Assembly (NCBI GenBank): GCA_015056485.1
Contig: SVGD01000004.1
Coordinates: 1 to 64,000, forward strand
Direction: 5' to 3'
DNA length: 64,000 nt
Source: Clostridiales bacterium
GTDB lineage: Bacteria; Bacillota; Clostridia; TANB77; CAG-508
Shown: positions 25,653 to 34,228 of the stretch, piece by piece
Numbering within the stretch: position 1 is the first letter of the stretch
Layout: every line of letters starts with the position of its first letter
Notes under the pieces: generated by a model
Seen by the model: the letters and a program-made list of their open reading frames with translations, nothing else
Database searches by the model: none
What the model was told of the DNA's origin: nothing
Made by a program: the position numbers and the translations under genes

Positions 25653-27008
25653 TTAGAATTTCATATTTTTCAATGAATTAATATCCATTCCTTTTAACGC
25701 ATTTTTCATTCCGCCTTTACTATTTTGCATTTTCTTCATCATTTTTTGCGTCATTTCATATGAATTTATAAATTTATTTATATCTTGAACTGTTGTTCCA
25801 CTACCTTTTGCAATTCTTATTCTTCTACTTGCATTTAAAAGTTTAGTATTCTTTTTTTCCGCTTTAGTCATTGAACAAATAATTGCTTCTATTTTTACAA
25901 ATTCTTTTTCATCAACTTGTATATCTCCAAATTTATTCATACCTGGAATCATTTTTAATATTGATGAAAATGAACCCATTTTTCTCATTTGCCTTAATTG
26001 AGACAAATAATCATCTAAGTCTAAACCTTGTTGCTTACTTAATTTTTTTTCTAATTTCAAAGCTTCTTCAGCATCAAATGCTTCTTCAGCTTTTTCTATA
26101 ACTGAAAGAATATCTCCCATACCTAAAATTCTTGATGTCATTCTATCTGGATGAAATTCTTCTATATCGCTTAATTTTTCACCTGTAGCAGCAAATTTTA
26201 TTGGTCTGCCTGTTACTTTTTTTACTGAAAGTGCAGCACCACCACGAGTATCACCATCTAGCTTAGTTAAAATAATACCATCAATTCCAAGTTCGTTATT
26301 AAAACTTTCTGCAACATTTACTGCATCTTGACCTGTCATAGAATCAACAACTAATAGAATTTCGTGAGGTTTTACACCTTGTTTTACATTTTTAAGCTCT
26401 GTCATTAACTCTTCATCTATATGAAGTCTTCCTGCTGTATCTAGGATTATTACATCATTTAATTTTGACATTGCTTGATTCATTGCTTGTTTAGCAATAT
26501 GTACAACATCCTTTGAAACCTCATTAGCAAATACTGGTATATTTAATTGTGAACCAACTACCTGTAATTGCTTTATAGCTGCTGGTCTATAAACGTCACA
26601 AGCAACTAATAAAGGTTTCTTTCCTTGCTTTCTTAAAATATTAGCAAGTTTTCCTGCTGTTGTAGTTTTTCCTGAACCTTGCAATCCCACTAACATTATT
26701 ATTGTAGGTGGATTCGGTGTGAAATTGATTTTAGAAGTTGTGCCTCCTAAAAGTTCTACCATTTCATCTTTTACTATTTTTACAACTTGTTCTCCTGGTG
26801 TTAAGGATTTTAAAACATCTTGGCCCAAGGCTTTTTCCTGGATAGTAGAAATAAAATCTTTAACTATTTTGTAATTAACATCTGCTTCTAGTAAAGCAAG
26901 TTTTACTTCTCTTAAAATCTCTTTTAAATCTCCTTCAGTTATTCTTGCTTTTCCTCTAAGTTTTCTTGTAATACCTTGTAACTTGGAAGATAATCCTTCA
27001 AAAGCCAT
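25653..27008 (-). CDS. ffh: Signal recognition particle protein Ffh
   Basis: Encodes 451 residues. N domain, then G domain with G1 GLQGSGKTTT (about residues 107-116), DTAGRLHIDEEL, TKLDGDTRGGAA, and a methionine-rich M domain (MRKMGSFSSILKMIPGMN) for 4.5S RNA and signal peptide binding. The C-terminus ends with a run of methionine and lysine residues. It targets membrane proteins co-translationally. Downstream of ylxM with a strong AAGGAGG site. Confidence 0.97.
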   Translation of the reverse strand: MAFEGLSSKLQGITRKLRGKARITEGDLKEILREVKLALLEADVNYKIVKDFISTIQEKALGQDVLKSLTPGEQVVKIVKDEMVELLGGTTSKINFTPNPPTIIMLVGLQGSGKTTTAGKLANILRKQGKKPLLVACDVYRPAAIKQLQVVGSQLNIPVFANEVSKDVVHIAKQAMNQAMSKLNDVIILDTAGRLHIDEELMTELKNVKQGVKPHEILLVVDSMTGQDAVNVAESFNNELGIDGIILTKLDGDTRGGAALSVKKVTGRPIKFAATGEKLSDIEEFHPDRMTSRILGMGDILSVIEKAEEAFDAEEALKLEKKLSKQQGLDLDDYLSQLRQMRKMGSFSSILKMIPGMNKFGDIQVDEKEFVKIEAIICSMTKAEKKNTKLLNASRRIRIAKGSGTTVQDINKFINSYEMTQKMMKKMQNSKGGMKNALKGMDINSLKNMKF

Positions 27009-27032
27009 TTAAAATCCTCCTTTTCAAAATAA

Positions 27033-27380
27033 TTATGCTATGTTTCTTAGTTCATCTCTAACATGTTCTAGAACTTTAGCAACTTGTTTATCTGTAAACT
27101 TTGATTCAATTTTAGTAAGTTCAGATAAAATGTGTGCAATCTTTTCTTCTTGCTTAAACATCTTTTTCATAAAACCTAGCTTTTCTTCAATTTCAAAAAG
27201 CTTTTTCTCCCCTTTCATAATAATATCTCTTACTGCTTGCCTTGTAATGTCTTCATTTTCCGCTATTTCAGAAAGAGATAAATCATTATCATAATAATTT
27301 ACTAGAATATTTAGTTGATTTTCTGTTAAAAGTTTTCCATACAATTCGCATAGAATACTAATTCTAACGTTTTTTTCCAT
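27033..27380 (-). CDS. ylxM: YlxM/p13-like DNA-binding protein
   Basis: Encodes 115 residues with a helix-turn-helix (SLSEIAENEDITRQAVRDIIMKGEKKL at about residues 35-61, sigma-70 region 4-like). Family partners of ffh are associated with the SRP pathway. First gene of the ribosomal/SRP operon. The ribosome binding site is weak. Confidence 0.9.
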   Translation of the reverse strand: MEKNVRISILCELYGKLLTENQLNILVNYYDNDLSLSEIAENEDITRQAVRDIIMKGEKKLFEIEEKLGFMKKMFKQEEKIAHILSELTKIESKFTDKQVAKVLEHVRDELRNIA

Positions 27381-27650
27381 CCTTTATTGCCAACCTATCT
27401 ACTCTAAATTTGTAATGCTATATTACTTTACAATATTTTTATTGATTTGTCAAGGTTTTTCATTGAAATTTAGGTATTTTTTTGAATTTTGAATTTGGCA
27501 TTTGGATTTTGGTGATTGGACTTTTGTAGGGGCAGGTCAAGACCTGCCCCTACATATATTTACTAGTCAAATACAAAAAAATAATGTAGAAATTGCATCG
27601 AAGCGCGGACGACCAATGGTCGCCCCTACAACGTTTGTAATAATTTTTTC
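27381..27650. other. Gap with two family A palindromes
   Basis: Repeats at 27526-27553 (GGGGCAGGTCAAGACCTGCCCC) and 27604-27630 (GGACGACCAATGGTCGCC). No gene. The operon promoter should lie at its left end, but I see no clear -35/-10 pair. Confidence 0.6.
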
Positions 27651-29000
27651 TTATTTTTCAAAATATTTCAATGATCTTTCAGCCATTTTTGTATACCTCA
27701 TCTTTTTATCTTTAATTTTTTCTTCTAGTTCAGGTAGAATTCCAAAATTCGCATTCATTGGTTGAAAGTTTTCATTTGGAGATGAAATATAACTCGCCAA
27801 TGCTCCTATTACTGTTTCTTTTGAAAAAATGTATTTTTCATTTTTGCCCTCAAAATGCAATACAGCATTTATTCCCGCAACCATTCCAGATGCTATTGAT
27901 TCAACATATCCTTCAACTCCTGTAATTTGTCCTGCAAAATATATATTTTTATTTAACTTCATATTATATGTTTCGTCTAATAAGCTCGGAGAATTTATGT
28001 ATGTATTTCTATGCATTACACCTAATTTTATAAACTCAGCATTTTGCAATCCAGGAATCATAGAAAATACCCTTTTTTGTTCACCAAATTTTAAATTAGT
28101 TTGAAAACCTACCATATTATACATAGATCCTTCACTATTATCTTGTCTTAATTGAACAATTGCATATGGTCTTTTAGCTGTTCTTGGATCATCAAAACCA
28201 ACTGGTTTTAATGGTCCAAATCTTAAAGTATCTATCCCTCTTTTAGCCATAATTTCAATGGGCATACATCCTTCAAAAATTTCTCTTTTTTCAAACTCAT
28301 GAAGTTCTACTACTTCCGCATTTACTAGTGCATTATAAAAATCTTCATATTCTTCTTTGTTCATAGGAAGATTTATATAACTCTGTTCTTCTTGTCCCAA
28401 TCTTTCCTTCCACTCTTCAACCGTTTCTTTTTTTTTCTTTTCCTGACTATATCTATCCCCATAAAATGCAATATTCATATCTATACTATTTTTATCTATT
28501 ATCGGAGCTGCAGCATCATAAAAATGTAGTTTATCCTCGCTTGTCAATTTTGAAATTTGTTTAGATAGCTTTTCAGAAGTTAAAGGTCCAGTTGCAATTA
28601 CTACAATCTCATCACAATTAGATAAGTCCTCTGTATATTCTTCTCTTATTATCTCGATATTTTTTTCTTTTTCAATTCGTTTCGTTACTAATTCTGAGAA
28701 TTTTTCTCTATCGACAGCCAAAGCTTGTCCTGCTGGAACTGAAGTTTCATCAGCACATTTAATTAGTAAAGAATCTAATCTTCTTAATTCTTCCTTTAAT
28801 AATCCACATGCATTAGTAATAGCATTTGATTTAAAAGAATTACTACAAACAACCTCAGCTAAATTTTCATTAGAATGTGCAGGTGAAAATTCTTTAGGTT
28901 TCATCTCATAAAGTTTAACTTTAATTCCACGTTTCGCAATTTGATAAGCAGCTTCACATCCTGCTAAGCCACCACCAATAACTGTAATATATCCATTCAT
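27651..29000 (-). CDS. trmFO: Methylene-tetrahydrofolate tRNA (uracil-54-C5)-methyltransferase
   Basis: Encodes 449 residues. FAD-binding [17 protein letters not shown] (residues 8-24), then [19 protein letters not shown], the family's [11 protein letters not shown] and the C-terminal [22 protein letters not shown]. It makes m5U54 in the T loop of tRNA using folate and FADH2. Start ATG after AAAGAGGTATTTT. A separate transcription unit. Confidence 0.95.
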   Translation of the reverse strand: MNGYITVIGGGLAGCEAAYQIAKRGIKVKLYEMKPKEFSPAHSNENLAEVVCSNSFKSNAITNACGLLKEELRRLDSLLIKCADETSVPAGQALAVDREKFSELVTKRIEKEKNIEIIREEYTEDLSNCDEIVVIATGPLTSEKLSKQISKLTSEDKLHFYDAAAPIIDKNSIDMNIAFYGDRYSQEKKKKETVEEWKERLGQEEQSYINLPMNKEEYEDFYNALVNAEVVELHEFEKREIFEGCMPIEIMAKRGIDTLRFGPLKPVGFDDPRTAKRPYAIVQLRQDNSEGSMYNMVGFQTNLKFGEQKRVFSMIPGLQNAEFIKLGVMHRNTYINSPSLLDETYNMKLNKNIYFAGQITGVEGYVESIASGMVAGINAVLHFEGKNEKYIFSKETVIGALASYISSPNENFQPMNANFGILPELEEKIKDKKMRYTKMAERSLKYFEK

Positions 29001-29098
29001 AAAATACCTCTTTTTTCTTTTTTAATCTTTTATATTTTAGCATAACAATAAAAAAAATTCTATATGTTGTGTAAATTGTATTTTGTGATTGGATGTTT

Positions 29099-29129
29099 GT
29101 AGGGGGCGCCGCCCTCGGCTACCCGCCAT
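29099..29129. repeat. Dispersed palindromic repeat, family A variant
   Basis: GTAGGGGGCGCCGCCCTCGG followed by CTACCCGCC. The same core appears inverted at 29947-29976. Confidence 0.65.
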
Positions 29130-29182
29130 CAAACAGTAGACAAAAAATGAATCATCCCTCCAAATTACAATTTATCTACATG

Positions 29183-29210
29183 TAAAAAGCGTTCTCAAAA
29201 GAACGCTTTT
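29183..29210 (-). terminator. Terminator of the 29218-29691 gene
   Basis: Stem AAAAAGCGTTCT/AGAACGCTTTTT with 4-nt loop. Confidence 0.9.
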
Positions 29211-29217
29211 TAAAATA

Positions 29218-29691
29218 TTAAACTGGAATAAATCTTAAAATTATACTAAATATTATTTCAATAATATTTGTTATTATTGATGCTATATCGATAATACTTT
29301 CTAAACCTGATATAGAGTTTGAATCGTCTGAGTTTCCAGAAGATGGATCTACTCTTACACTAATGCTAGTGGTATAACCATCTTTTTCAGCAGATATAAT
29401 TGCTGTTCCTGGGCTCTTTCCTCTTACTATGCCACCGCTAACTGTCGCCACATCTGGATTGTTTGAAGACCAATCTATTCCCATCTTGCTTATCGTTATC
29501 CCTTTTGAGTCTACAACTCTTAAAGTTCTAGATTGTCCAACTGTTATACTAAGTGATTTTTCTTTTATAGAAAATACAGCCGAACTCTCTTGTTCTGTTG
29601 TCGCTTCAGCTTTATTAGCTATACTAAACAGACAAATTCCAATCACTAATAATAACATTATTTTTAATATTTTTATAGAAATACTTTTCAT
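29218..29691 (-). CDS. Secreted protein with one bacterial Ig-like domain
   Basis: Encodes 157 residues: signal peptide (KILKIMLLLVIGICLFSIANKAEA, split here as MLLLVIGICLFSIA), then a Big_2-type Ig-like domain (residues about 40-118, SLSITVGQSRTLRVVDSKG, IDWSSNNPDVATVSGGIVRG, GTAIISAEKDG) and a hydrophobic C-terminal tail (IIDIASIITNIIEIIFSIIL). The tail could anchor it or oligomerise. Shares promoter and architecture with the genes at 30784 and 32305. Confidence 0.8.
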   Translation of the reverse strand: MKSISIKILKIMLLLVIGICLFSIANKAEATTEQESSAVFSIKEKSLSITVGQSRTLRVVDSKGITISKMGIDWSSNNPDVATVSGGIVRGKSPGTAIISAEKDGYTTSISVRVDPSSGNSDDSNSISGLESIIDIASIITNIIEIIFSIILRFIPV

Positions 29692-29779
29692 AAAAATCGC
29701 CCCCCTATTTTACCGATTTTATATAAATTACATTTTCTACATCCTATGGAAATTTTGGGTAAAAAATCTCCATGTTATT

Positions 29780-29808
29780 ATTATAGCATTATTTATAAAA
29801 TTTGTCAA
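29780..29808 (-). promoter_or_regulatory. Promoter of the Ig-like gene at 29218, shared motif
   Basis: TTGACA, 17 bp, TATAAT, then AATAACATGGAGATTTTTTA at the transcription start. The sequence around and after the -10 is shared with the promoters at 32084 and 33011. Confidence 0.85.
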
Positions 29809-30010
29809 ATTTTATAATTTGTGTTTGGTTATTGGAATTTGGTAGTCGGATATTTGTAGGAGAGATTTTAATCTCCCGTTCTTCGAAGGCGAGCAGACAC
29901 AAGGTCCGCCCATACAATGTTTAAAATCAATTTTTTCCTGTTTGATGGCGGGTCGCCGAGGGCGGCGACCCCTACAATACATATTATAGATTCCTTAATA
30001 TTTAAATTTA
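29809..30010. repeat. Family A palindromes between cwlD and the Ig-like gene
   Basis: Palindromic repeats at 29857-29916 (GGAGAGATTTTAATCTCCCG plus a second arm) and 29947-29976 (GGTCGCCGAGGGCGGCGACC). Confidence 0.65.
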
Positions 30011-30726
30011 TTATTTCTTAAAATATTTCTCTATCCCTTTGCAAATCCCCTCCGCTAACTGACTTTGATACTCATCTGTCTGTAACAAATCCGCCTCCTC
30101 TTTATTTGACAAGAATCCACACTCAACTATCGATGTCGGTATTTTCACATGCTCAATTATATAAACATTATCTATTTTTAAACTTTGTCTTTTATTTTCC
30201 TTTTGTATTGTTTTGTTTAACCCTTTTTGTATTTCTTCTGCTAACTTCTTACTATCTTCATCTCCATTCTTGAAAAAGGTTTGCCATCCCCAATATTTCT
30301 CTTGAGGAATTTTATTCAAATGTATGGAAACAAAAATATCTGCATTAGAATTGTTTCCTATTTCAACTCTGTTTCTCATGTCCGACCTTTTCTTTTCTCT
30401 TATAGTTTCGCAATCTGAATCATATATCCCATTTTCGTTATCTCTTGTCAATATCACTTTTATTTCCTTTTGCTCTAACAATTCCTTTACCTTTAATGCT
30501 ATTTTCAAATTTATACTCGCCTCACTAATTCCTTCTATACTTTCAGCACCGTCCGGTCTGGTTCTCCATGTCCCGGATCTAAAATCACGCACTTTTTATT
30601 TTTCATATTAGAGGCTTGAATTGCATCATAATCTTTATTAAATACACACAAACAACACATAACCACAACGCAAATTCCAATACTTAATGTTTTAATTATT
30701 TTCTCTTTATTCAATATTAAATACAC
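30011..30726 (-). CDS. cwlD: N-acetylmuramoyl-L-alanine amidase (CwlD-like), two adjacent +1 recoding sites
   Basis: Membrane-anchored amidase of the Amidase_3 family, about 237 residues if read with two shifts. Zero frame gives VILDPGHGEPD and then meets CGG (30553-30555). Skipping C reads GGA and immediately meets a second CGG (30549-30551). Skipping that C reads GGT and the rest of the domain (AESIEGISEASINLKIALK, ILTRDNENGIYD, RVEIGNNSNADIFVSIHLNK, SIVECGFLSNKEEADLL). The result DPGHGEPDGGAESIEG is the zinc-site motif. CwlD cleaves muramic side chains in cortex synthesis. Start (GTG 30726) is uncertain. Confidence 0.88.
30549..30555 (-). other. Two consecutive CGG +1 recoding sites in cwlD
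   Basis: The sense sequence GAC CGGA CGGT GCT gives Asp-Gly-Gly-Ala only if both CGGN groups are read as single glycine codons. The final frame matches the downstream reading frame exactly. Confidence 0.92.
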
Positions 30727-30727
30727 A

Positions 30728-30765
30728 AAATCACCATAACTATTTTATTATAGTTATGGTGATTT
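30728..30765 (-). terminator. Terminator between the 30784 gene and cwlD
   Basis: Stem AAATCACCATAACT/AGTTATGGTGATTT. It also overlaps the presumed ribosome binding region of cwlD. Confidence 0.75.
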
Positions 30766-30783
30766 ATGACATTAATTATTTAA

Positions 30784-31989
30784 TTATTGAGCCATTTCTG
30801 ACACTAAACCACCTACAATTGTAGCTCCAGCTTCAATAAATGGTTTAGAATTTTCAATTATGCTTGGAATGCTTTCTATAAACATTGTTACCAATTTCAT
30901 TATAGCTTCTAATATTCCTCCGATTCCGCTGAAATCTATTGTTGTTTTTCCTGGTTCTTTTTCAGGTTCCTTCTCTGGCTCTTTCTCTGGTTCTTTCTCA
31001 GATTCTGCTCCTGGTGTATAATTATTTAAAATTTCGAAATTTTTTCTTCCAGCGTTAGTTATGCTTAACCATCCTTGTGTTCCCTTTAATTTCCCTTCTA
31101 TAACCGTAACCTTTATATAAATTTTTGAAATTTCTTCTATTTTAACTATTGCGCCAGATTCTATTTCTTTTCCCAATTTAGCTCCACCTGCTGTTTTACG
31201 CAAATTCCATCCCCCTTCATTAGTTTTGTCTGTATATTTTACATACATGCCTACTTTCATCTCAACTCCATTAGCATCTTTTGCTTTTGCTTGTGATGAA
31301 GACCTATTATAAACTTGAACTTCAATCTTTTTAACTATCTGTTCATGTATTATTTCTACAATATATTGTCCAGCTTTTTTGAACTCATTATAAGAACAAG
31401 TTATTTCATGTGAAGCAAGTTCTCTTTTTGAACCGTCAGAATATACCGCTGTTACAGTTAAACCTTCTTTGTTAAAATTTTCTCCTACATATTGCATTTT
31501 AGGCGTACCTGAAATTTCAAGATCTGTTAATTTTTTTTCAACTTTTGGCGGATTTTCAACTTTTAATGTATATTTTAAAGTATCTCCTTTAAATGCTATC
31601 CAGCTACCTTTAACATGTTTTGCCTTTACTACTTCTAATGTATATGTTCCAGCTTTTGTAATAAGAACACTTACATCTTTAGTTAATTGACTACCTGTAC
31701 TACCCCAATACAAACTAGATTTTCCTGAAAGCTCTACTTTAACAAAGTCGCATTTACCTTTTTTGTCATTAGCGTTTTCAATTATATTTCCATTCGCATC
31801 CTTTACATAATAATCAAAAACTCCTTGATCATGACTCAAACTTACAACTTGTTTTTTAACTCCTGTAGTTAATTTTTGAGTTCCTTCATCTATAGTAGCA
31901 GCCTCAACATGTGATGCCATAAAAAACATAATTGTACTTAACAAAAACAATAAACTCACTTTCAATAAATTTACAGAAAATTTTTTCAT
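30784..31989 (-). CDS. Secreted multi-domain protein with Ig-like and SH3-like domains
   Basis: Encodes 401 residues from ATG 31989 (AAAGGAGGAATTTAT upstream; the open frame above it crosses the promoter). Signal peptide (LKVSLLFLLSTIMFFMASHVEA), a beta-rich region, a Big_3-type Ig-like domain (KMQYVGENFNKEGLTVTAVYSDGSKRE, about residues 170-240), an SH3-like segment (YVKYTDKTNEGGWNLRKTAGGAKLG), a (PEKE)n repeat linker and a hydrophobic C-terminal tail. Probably a cell-surface protein. Confidence 0.75.
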   Translation of the reverse strand: MKKFSVNLLKVSLLFLLSTIMFFMASHVEAATIDEGTQKLTTGVKKQVVSLSHDQGVFDYYVKDANGNIIENANDKKGKCDFVKVELSGKSSLYWGSTGSQLTKDVSVLITKAGTYTLEVVKAKHVKGSWIAFKGDTLKYTLKVENPPKVEKKLTDLEISGTPKMQYVGENFNKEGLTVTAVYSDGSKRELASHEITCSYNEFKKAGQYIVEIIHEQIVKKIEVQVYNRSSSQAKAKDANGVEMKVGMYVKYTDKTNEGGWNLRKTAGGAKLGKEIESGAIVKIEEISKIYIKVTVIEGKLKGTQGWLSITNAGRKNFEILNNYTPGAESEKEPEKEPEKEPEKEPGKTTIDFSGIGGILEAIMKLVTMFIESIPSIIENSKPFIEAGATIVGGLVSEMAQ

Positions 31990-32083
31990 ATAAATTCCTC
32001 CTTTACATTTTATCTTATAAAAATATATGTAATCAAAGCTTATTTTGGTTTGCTTTTTTTGTTGTAAAACTCCCCATGTTATT

Positions 32084-32112
32084 ATTTTAACATATATGGA
32101 ATATTTTGTCAA
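32084..32112 (-). promoter_or_regulatory. Promoter of the 30784 gene, shared motif
   Basis: TTGACA, 17 bp, TAAAAT, then AATAACATGGGGAGTTTTACAAC. Confidence 0.85.
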
Positions 32113-32212
32113 CTTTTTTATGTTATTTTTATAATTATTGGCAAATTAAATTTTTTTAAGTAATTTCATATATGATATACTTGCAGACATTATTTAATTT
32201 TTTCCTTTAATT

Positions 32213-32250
32213 ATAAAAAGCAGATGAAAAATAATTTTATCTGCTTTTTT
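32213..32250 (-). terminator. Terminator of the 32305 gene
   Basis: Stem AAAAAGCAGAT/ATCTGCTTTTT with T run. Confidence 0.85.
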
Positions 32251-32304
32251 TATTTATTCAATTATTAATTATTCTCCTTTCCTTAATATTTATTAATACT
32301 ATTT

Positions 32305-32943
32305 TTATAAAATTATTGATGTTGCTATTGATGTTATTAAACTAACTCCTGTTTGAATTAATGGCGGAGCTACCTCTACTATAACTGGCACTGCTGCACT
32401 TACTAATTCAGTAGCTACTGGAATCATTGTTTGTATCATAGGCAATATCATCTCGATTAATGATTGTATAAGTGGTAAAATAAATCCCATTACGCCTTCT
32501 ACTTTATCTAAGAAATCAAATCCTCCATTTGTAGCGTCATTAACTACATCATCCATTCCGTCATCTTTAGGTTGTTCAGTATCTACAATTGTTTCTTTAT
32601 TTGTTTCTGCATCTGGTAAAGTCTCAGCAACTTCAACTACTGTAATTGTAAATGCAACTTCTAATTCTCCATATCTAACAATTACCTCGTGTTCTCCTAG
32701 CTCGTCCATTTTAGGAAGTATAAATTCAACTTCTTCAGTTACTTCTACTTCTTCGCCTTCAGCTTCTATAGCTACTACTTTGAATTTACTTGTATCTATT
32801 TCTTCATTTAGTTCATACTCTAAATCTCCTTTTACTGATATTCTTAACACTGTAGCATTTACACCTAAACTCATTCCAATTGCAAATATTCCTATTATTA
32901 GCATTACAACTATTTTCATCATATTTATAGAAATTTTTCTCAT
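32305..32943 (-). CDS. Secreted Ig-like protein with hydrophobic C-terminal repeats
   Basis: Encodes 212 residues. Signal peptide (MMKIVVMLIIGIFAIGMSLG), an acidic Ig-like domain (residues about 35-112, LEYELNEEIDTSKFKVVAIE), an acidic linker, and about 70 residues of amphipathic/hydrophobic sequence (FILPLIQSLIEMILPMIQTM). The C-terminal part resembles the tails of the 29218 and 30784 products. Function unknown; the tail may insert in or coat the membrane. Confidence 0.7.
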   Translation of the reverse strand: MRKISINMMKIVVMLIIGIFAIGMSLGVNATVLRISVKGDLEYELNEEIDTSKFKVVAIEAEGEEVEVTEEVEFILPKMDELGEHEVIVRYGELEVAFTITVVEVAETLPDAETNKETIVDTEQPKDDGMDDVVNDATNGGFDFLDKVEGVMGFILPLIQSLIEMILPMIQTMIPVATELVSAAVPVIVEVAPPLIQTGVSLITSIATSIIL

Positions 32944-33010
32944 ATAAATACCTCCTTTATATTTAATAAAAATTGCCTTGTTTTTTGTGGTTATAACTCC
33001 CCACGTTATT

Positions 33011-33039
33011 ATTATAGCACACTTTTCCTGTTATGTAAA
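33011..33039 (-). promoter_or_regulatory. Promoter of the 32305 gene, shared motif
   Basis: TTTACA, 17 bp, TATAAT, then AATAACGTGGGGAGTTATAACC. Confidence 0.82.
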
Positions 33040-33082
33040 CAGGTTTTGGTGAAATTATGTAACTTTTTTAATTCCTTCCAAA

Positions 33083-33152
33083 AACGAGCTATTAAAATCG
33101 TCCTACAGTGTTTGTATTTTTCTATTCCTTTGGTCGGTCAAGACCGACCCCT
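33083..33152. repeat. Two family A repeat remnants
   Basis: CGAGCTATTAAAATCGTCCTACA and GGTCGGTCAAGACCGACCCCTAC. Confidence 0.65.
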
Positions 33153-33160
33153 ACGGCATA

Positions 33161-33261
33161 TTTAATGAATGGTGAATAGTTAATAATAAAAAGAAAGAAT
33201 TTGCTGTTTTATAGCAAATTCTTACATAAATTATTAATTGTTAATTTTTCATTATTCATTA
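33161..33261. repeat. MITE-like inverted repeat, family B
   Basis: AGAATTTGCTG/TAGCAAATTCT hairpin inside TTTAATGAAT.../...ATTCATTAA flanks. Confidence 0.75.
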
Positions 33262-33271
33262 AGCAACGCGC

Positions 33272-34204
33272 CTATTCTATTTCTCTTCTATCTATTGCAT
33301 AACAACTTCCCATTGTTATTTTTGCTAAATGTTTAACTTGTGCTCCTATTTCTCCTATTTCTAAAACGTTTGCAAATCTTTTCCCATCAGCAACAACTAC
33401 CCCTATCGATATTGATGTTAATGGTATATGTTCCATTATTCCTTTTCTGTTTTCTACATTCAAATATCCTCTTGCTATGTCGTCTTCATTGAATAGTTTA
33501 ACTACCTCTATGTCAAATTCTGAAATTATATCTTGGCATACTTTATCATAATTGCAAGTTCCATCTAATATTGCTACAAAATCATCTCCACCAATATGTC
33601 CAACAAATACTTGTCCTTCTTCTGCATCATGTATATTTTTTGTTATAAGTTTAGCTGTTAATTGTATTATATTGTCTCCTTTTAAAAATCCGTAAACATC
33701 ATTATATGCTTTAAAATTATCTAAGTCAAAATACAATACAACAAATGGTTCTTTTTTTAACAATCTTTTCTTTAATTCCGTTTGTATTTGAACATTTCCT
33801 GGCAATCCTGTTAACGGGCTTACTCTTCTATTTACATATAAAAGTCTAATTATATTTTTTATTGTGTAGTATAAGTATTCTTTAGTAACTGGCTTTTGTA
33901 TATAATATTCTATTGAATTTTCTATTATTGATAATGCATGGAAAGTATCTTGGTTTGATGATATAACTATAATTGGTGTAATGCTGTTATCTTCGTTTTG
34001 TCTTATTCTTTTGCACACATCTACAACATTTTCTTCTATATCATCTTCATCAATTATTATTAAATCTGGAATGCTTTTTAATACTGCGTCTAAATCTTTT
34101 ACTGCTATACTTTTCATTTTAAGTTCATTATCTTTTTGAAACATTTCTTCTAATTCTTCAATTAAATCCCTATTCTCATCAATAATATATATTTCTTGAA
34201 ACAT
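33272..34204 (-). CDS. Receiver-like GGDEF protein (putative diguanylate cyclase)
   Basis: Encodes 310 residues. Residues 1-120 form a receiver-like domain (IYIIDENRDLIEEL, IIDEDDIEENVVDVCKRI, TPIIVISSN, YIQKPVTKEYL). Residues about 140-305 form a GGDEF domain starting SPLTGLPGN with YFDLDNFKAYNDVYGF and the active-site motif HIGGDDFVAIL. The motif is GGDDF instead of GGDEF, so activity is uncertain. Predicted to make cyclic di-GMP in response to a phosphorelay. No partner kinase is in the window. Confidence 0.85.
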   Translation of the reverse strand: MFQEIYIIDENRDLIEELEEMFQKDNELKMKSIAVKDLDAVLKSIPDLIIIDEDDIEENVVDVCKRIRQNEDNSITPIIVISSNQDTFHALSIIENSIEYYIQKPVTKEYLYYTIKNIIRLLYVNRRVSPLTGLPGNVQIQTELKKRLLKKEPFVVLYFDLDNFKAYNDVYGFLKGDNIIQLTAKLITKNIHDAEEGQVFVGHIGGDDFVAILDGTCNYDKVCQDIISEFDIEVVKLFNEDDIARGYLNVENRKGIMEHIPLTSISIGVVVADGKRFANVLEIGEIGAQVKHLAKITMGSCYAIDRREIE

Positions 34205-34228
34205 TATTATCTCCCTATCTTTTGTTTT

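Noticed and set aside
31990..33040. Shared leader of the Ig-like genes as a cyclic di-GMP riboswitch
   Set aside because: The conserved riboswitch core is not visible; the shared block is short and centred on the promoter.
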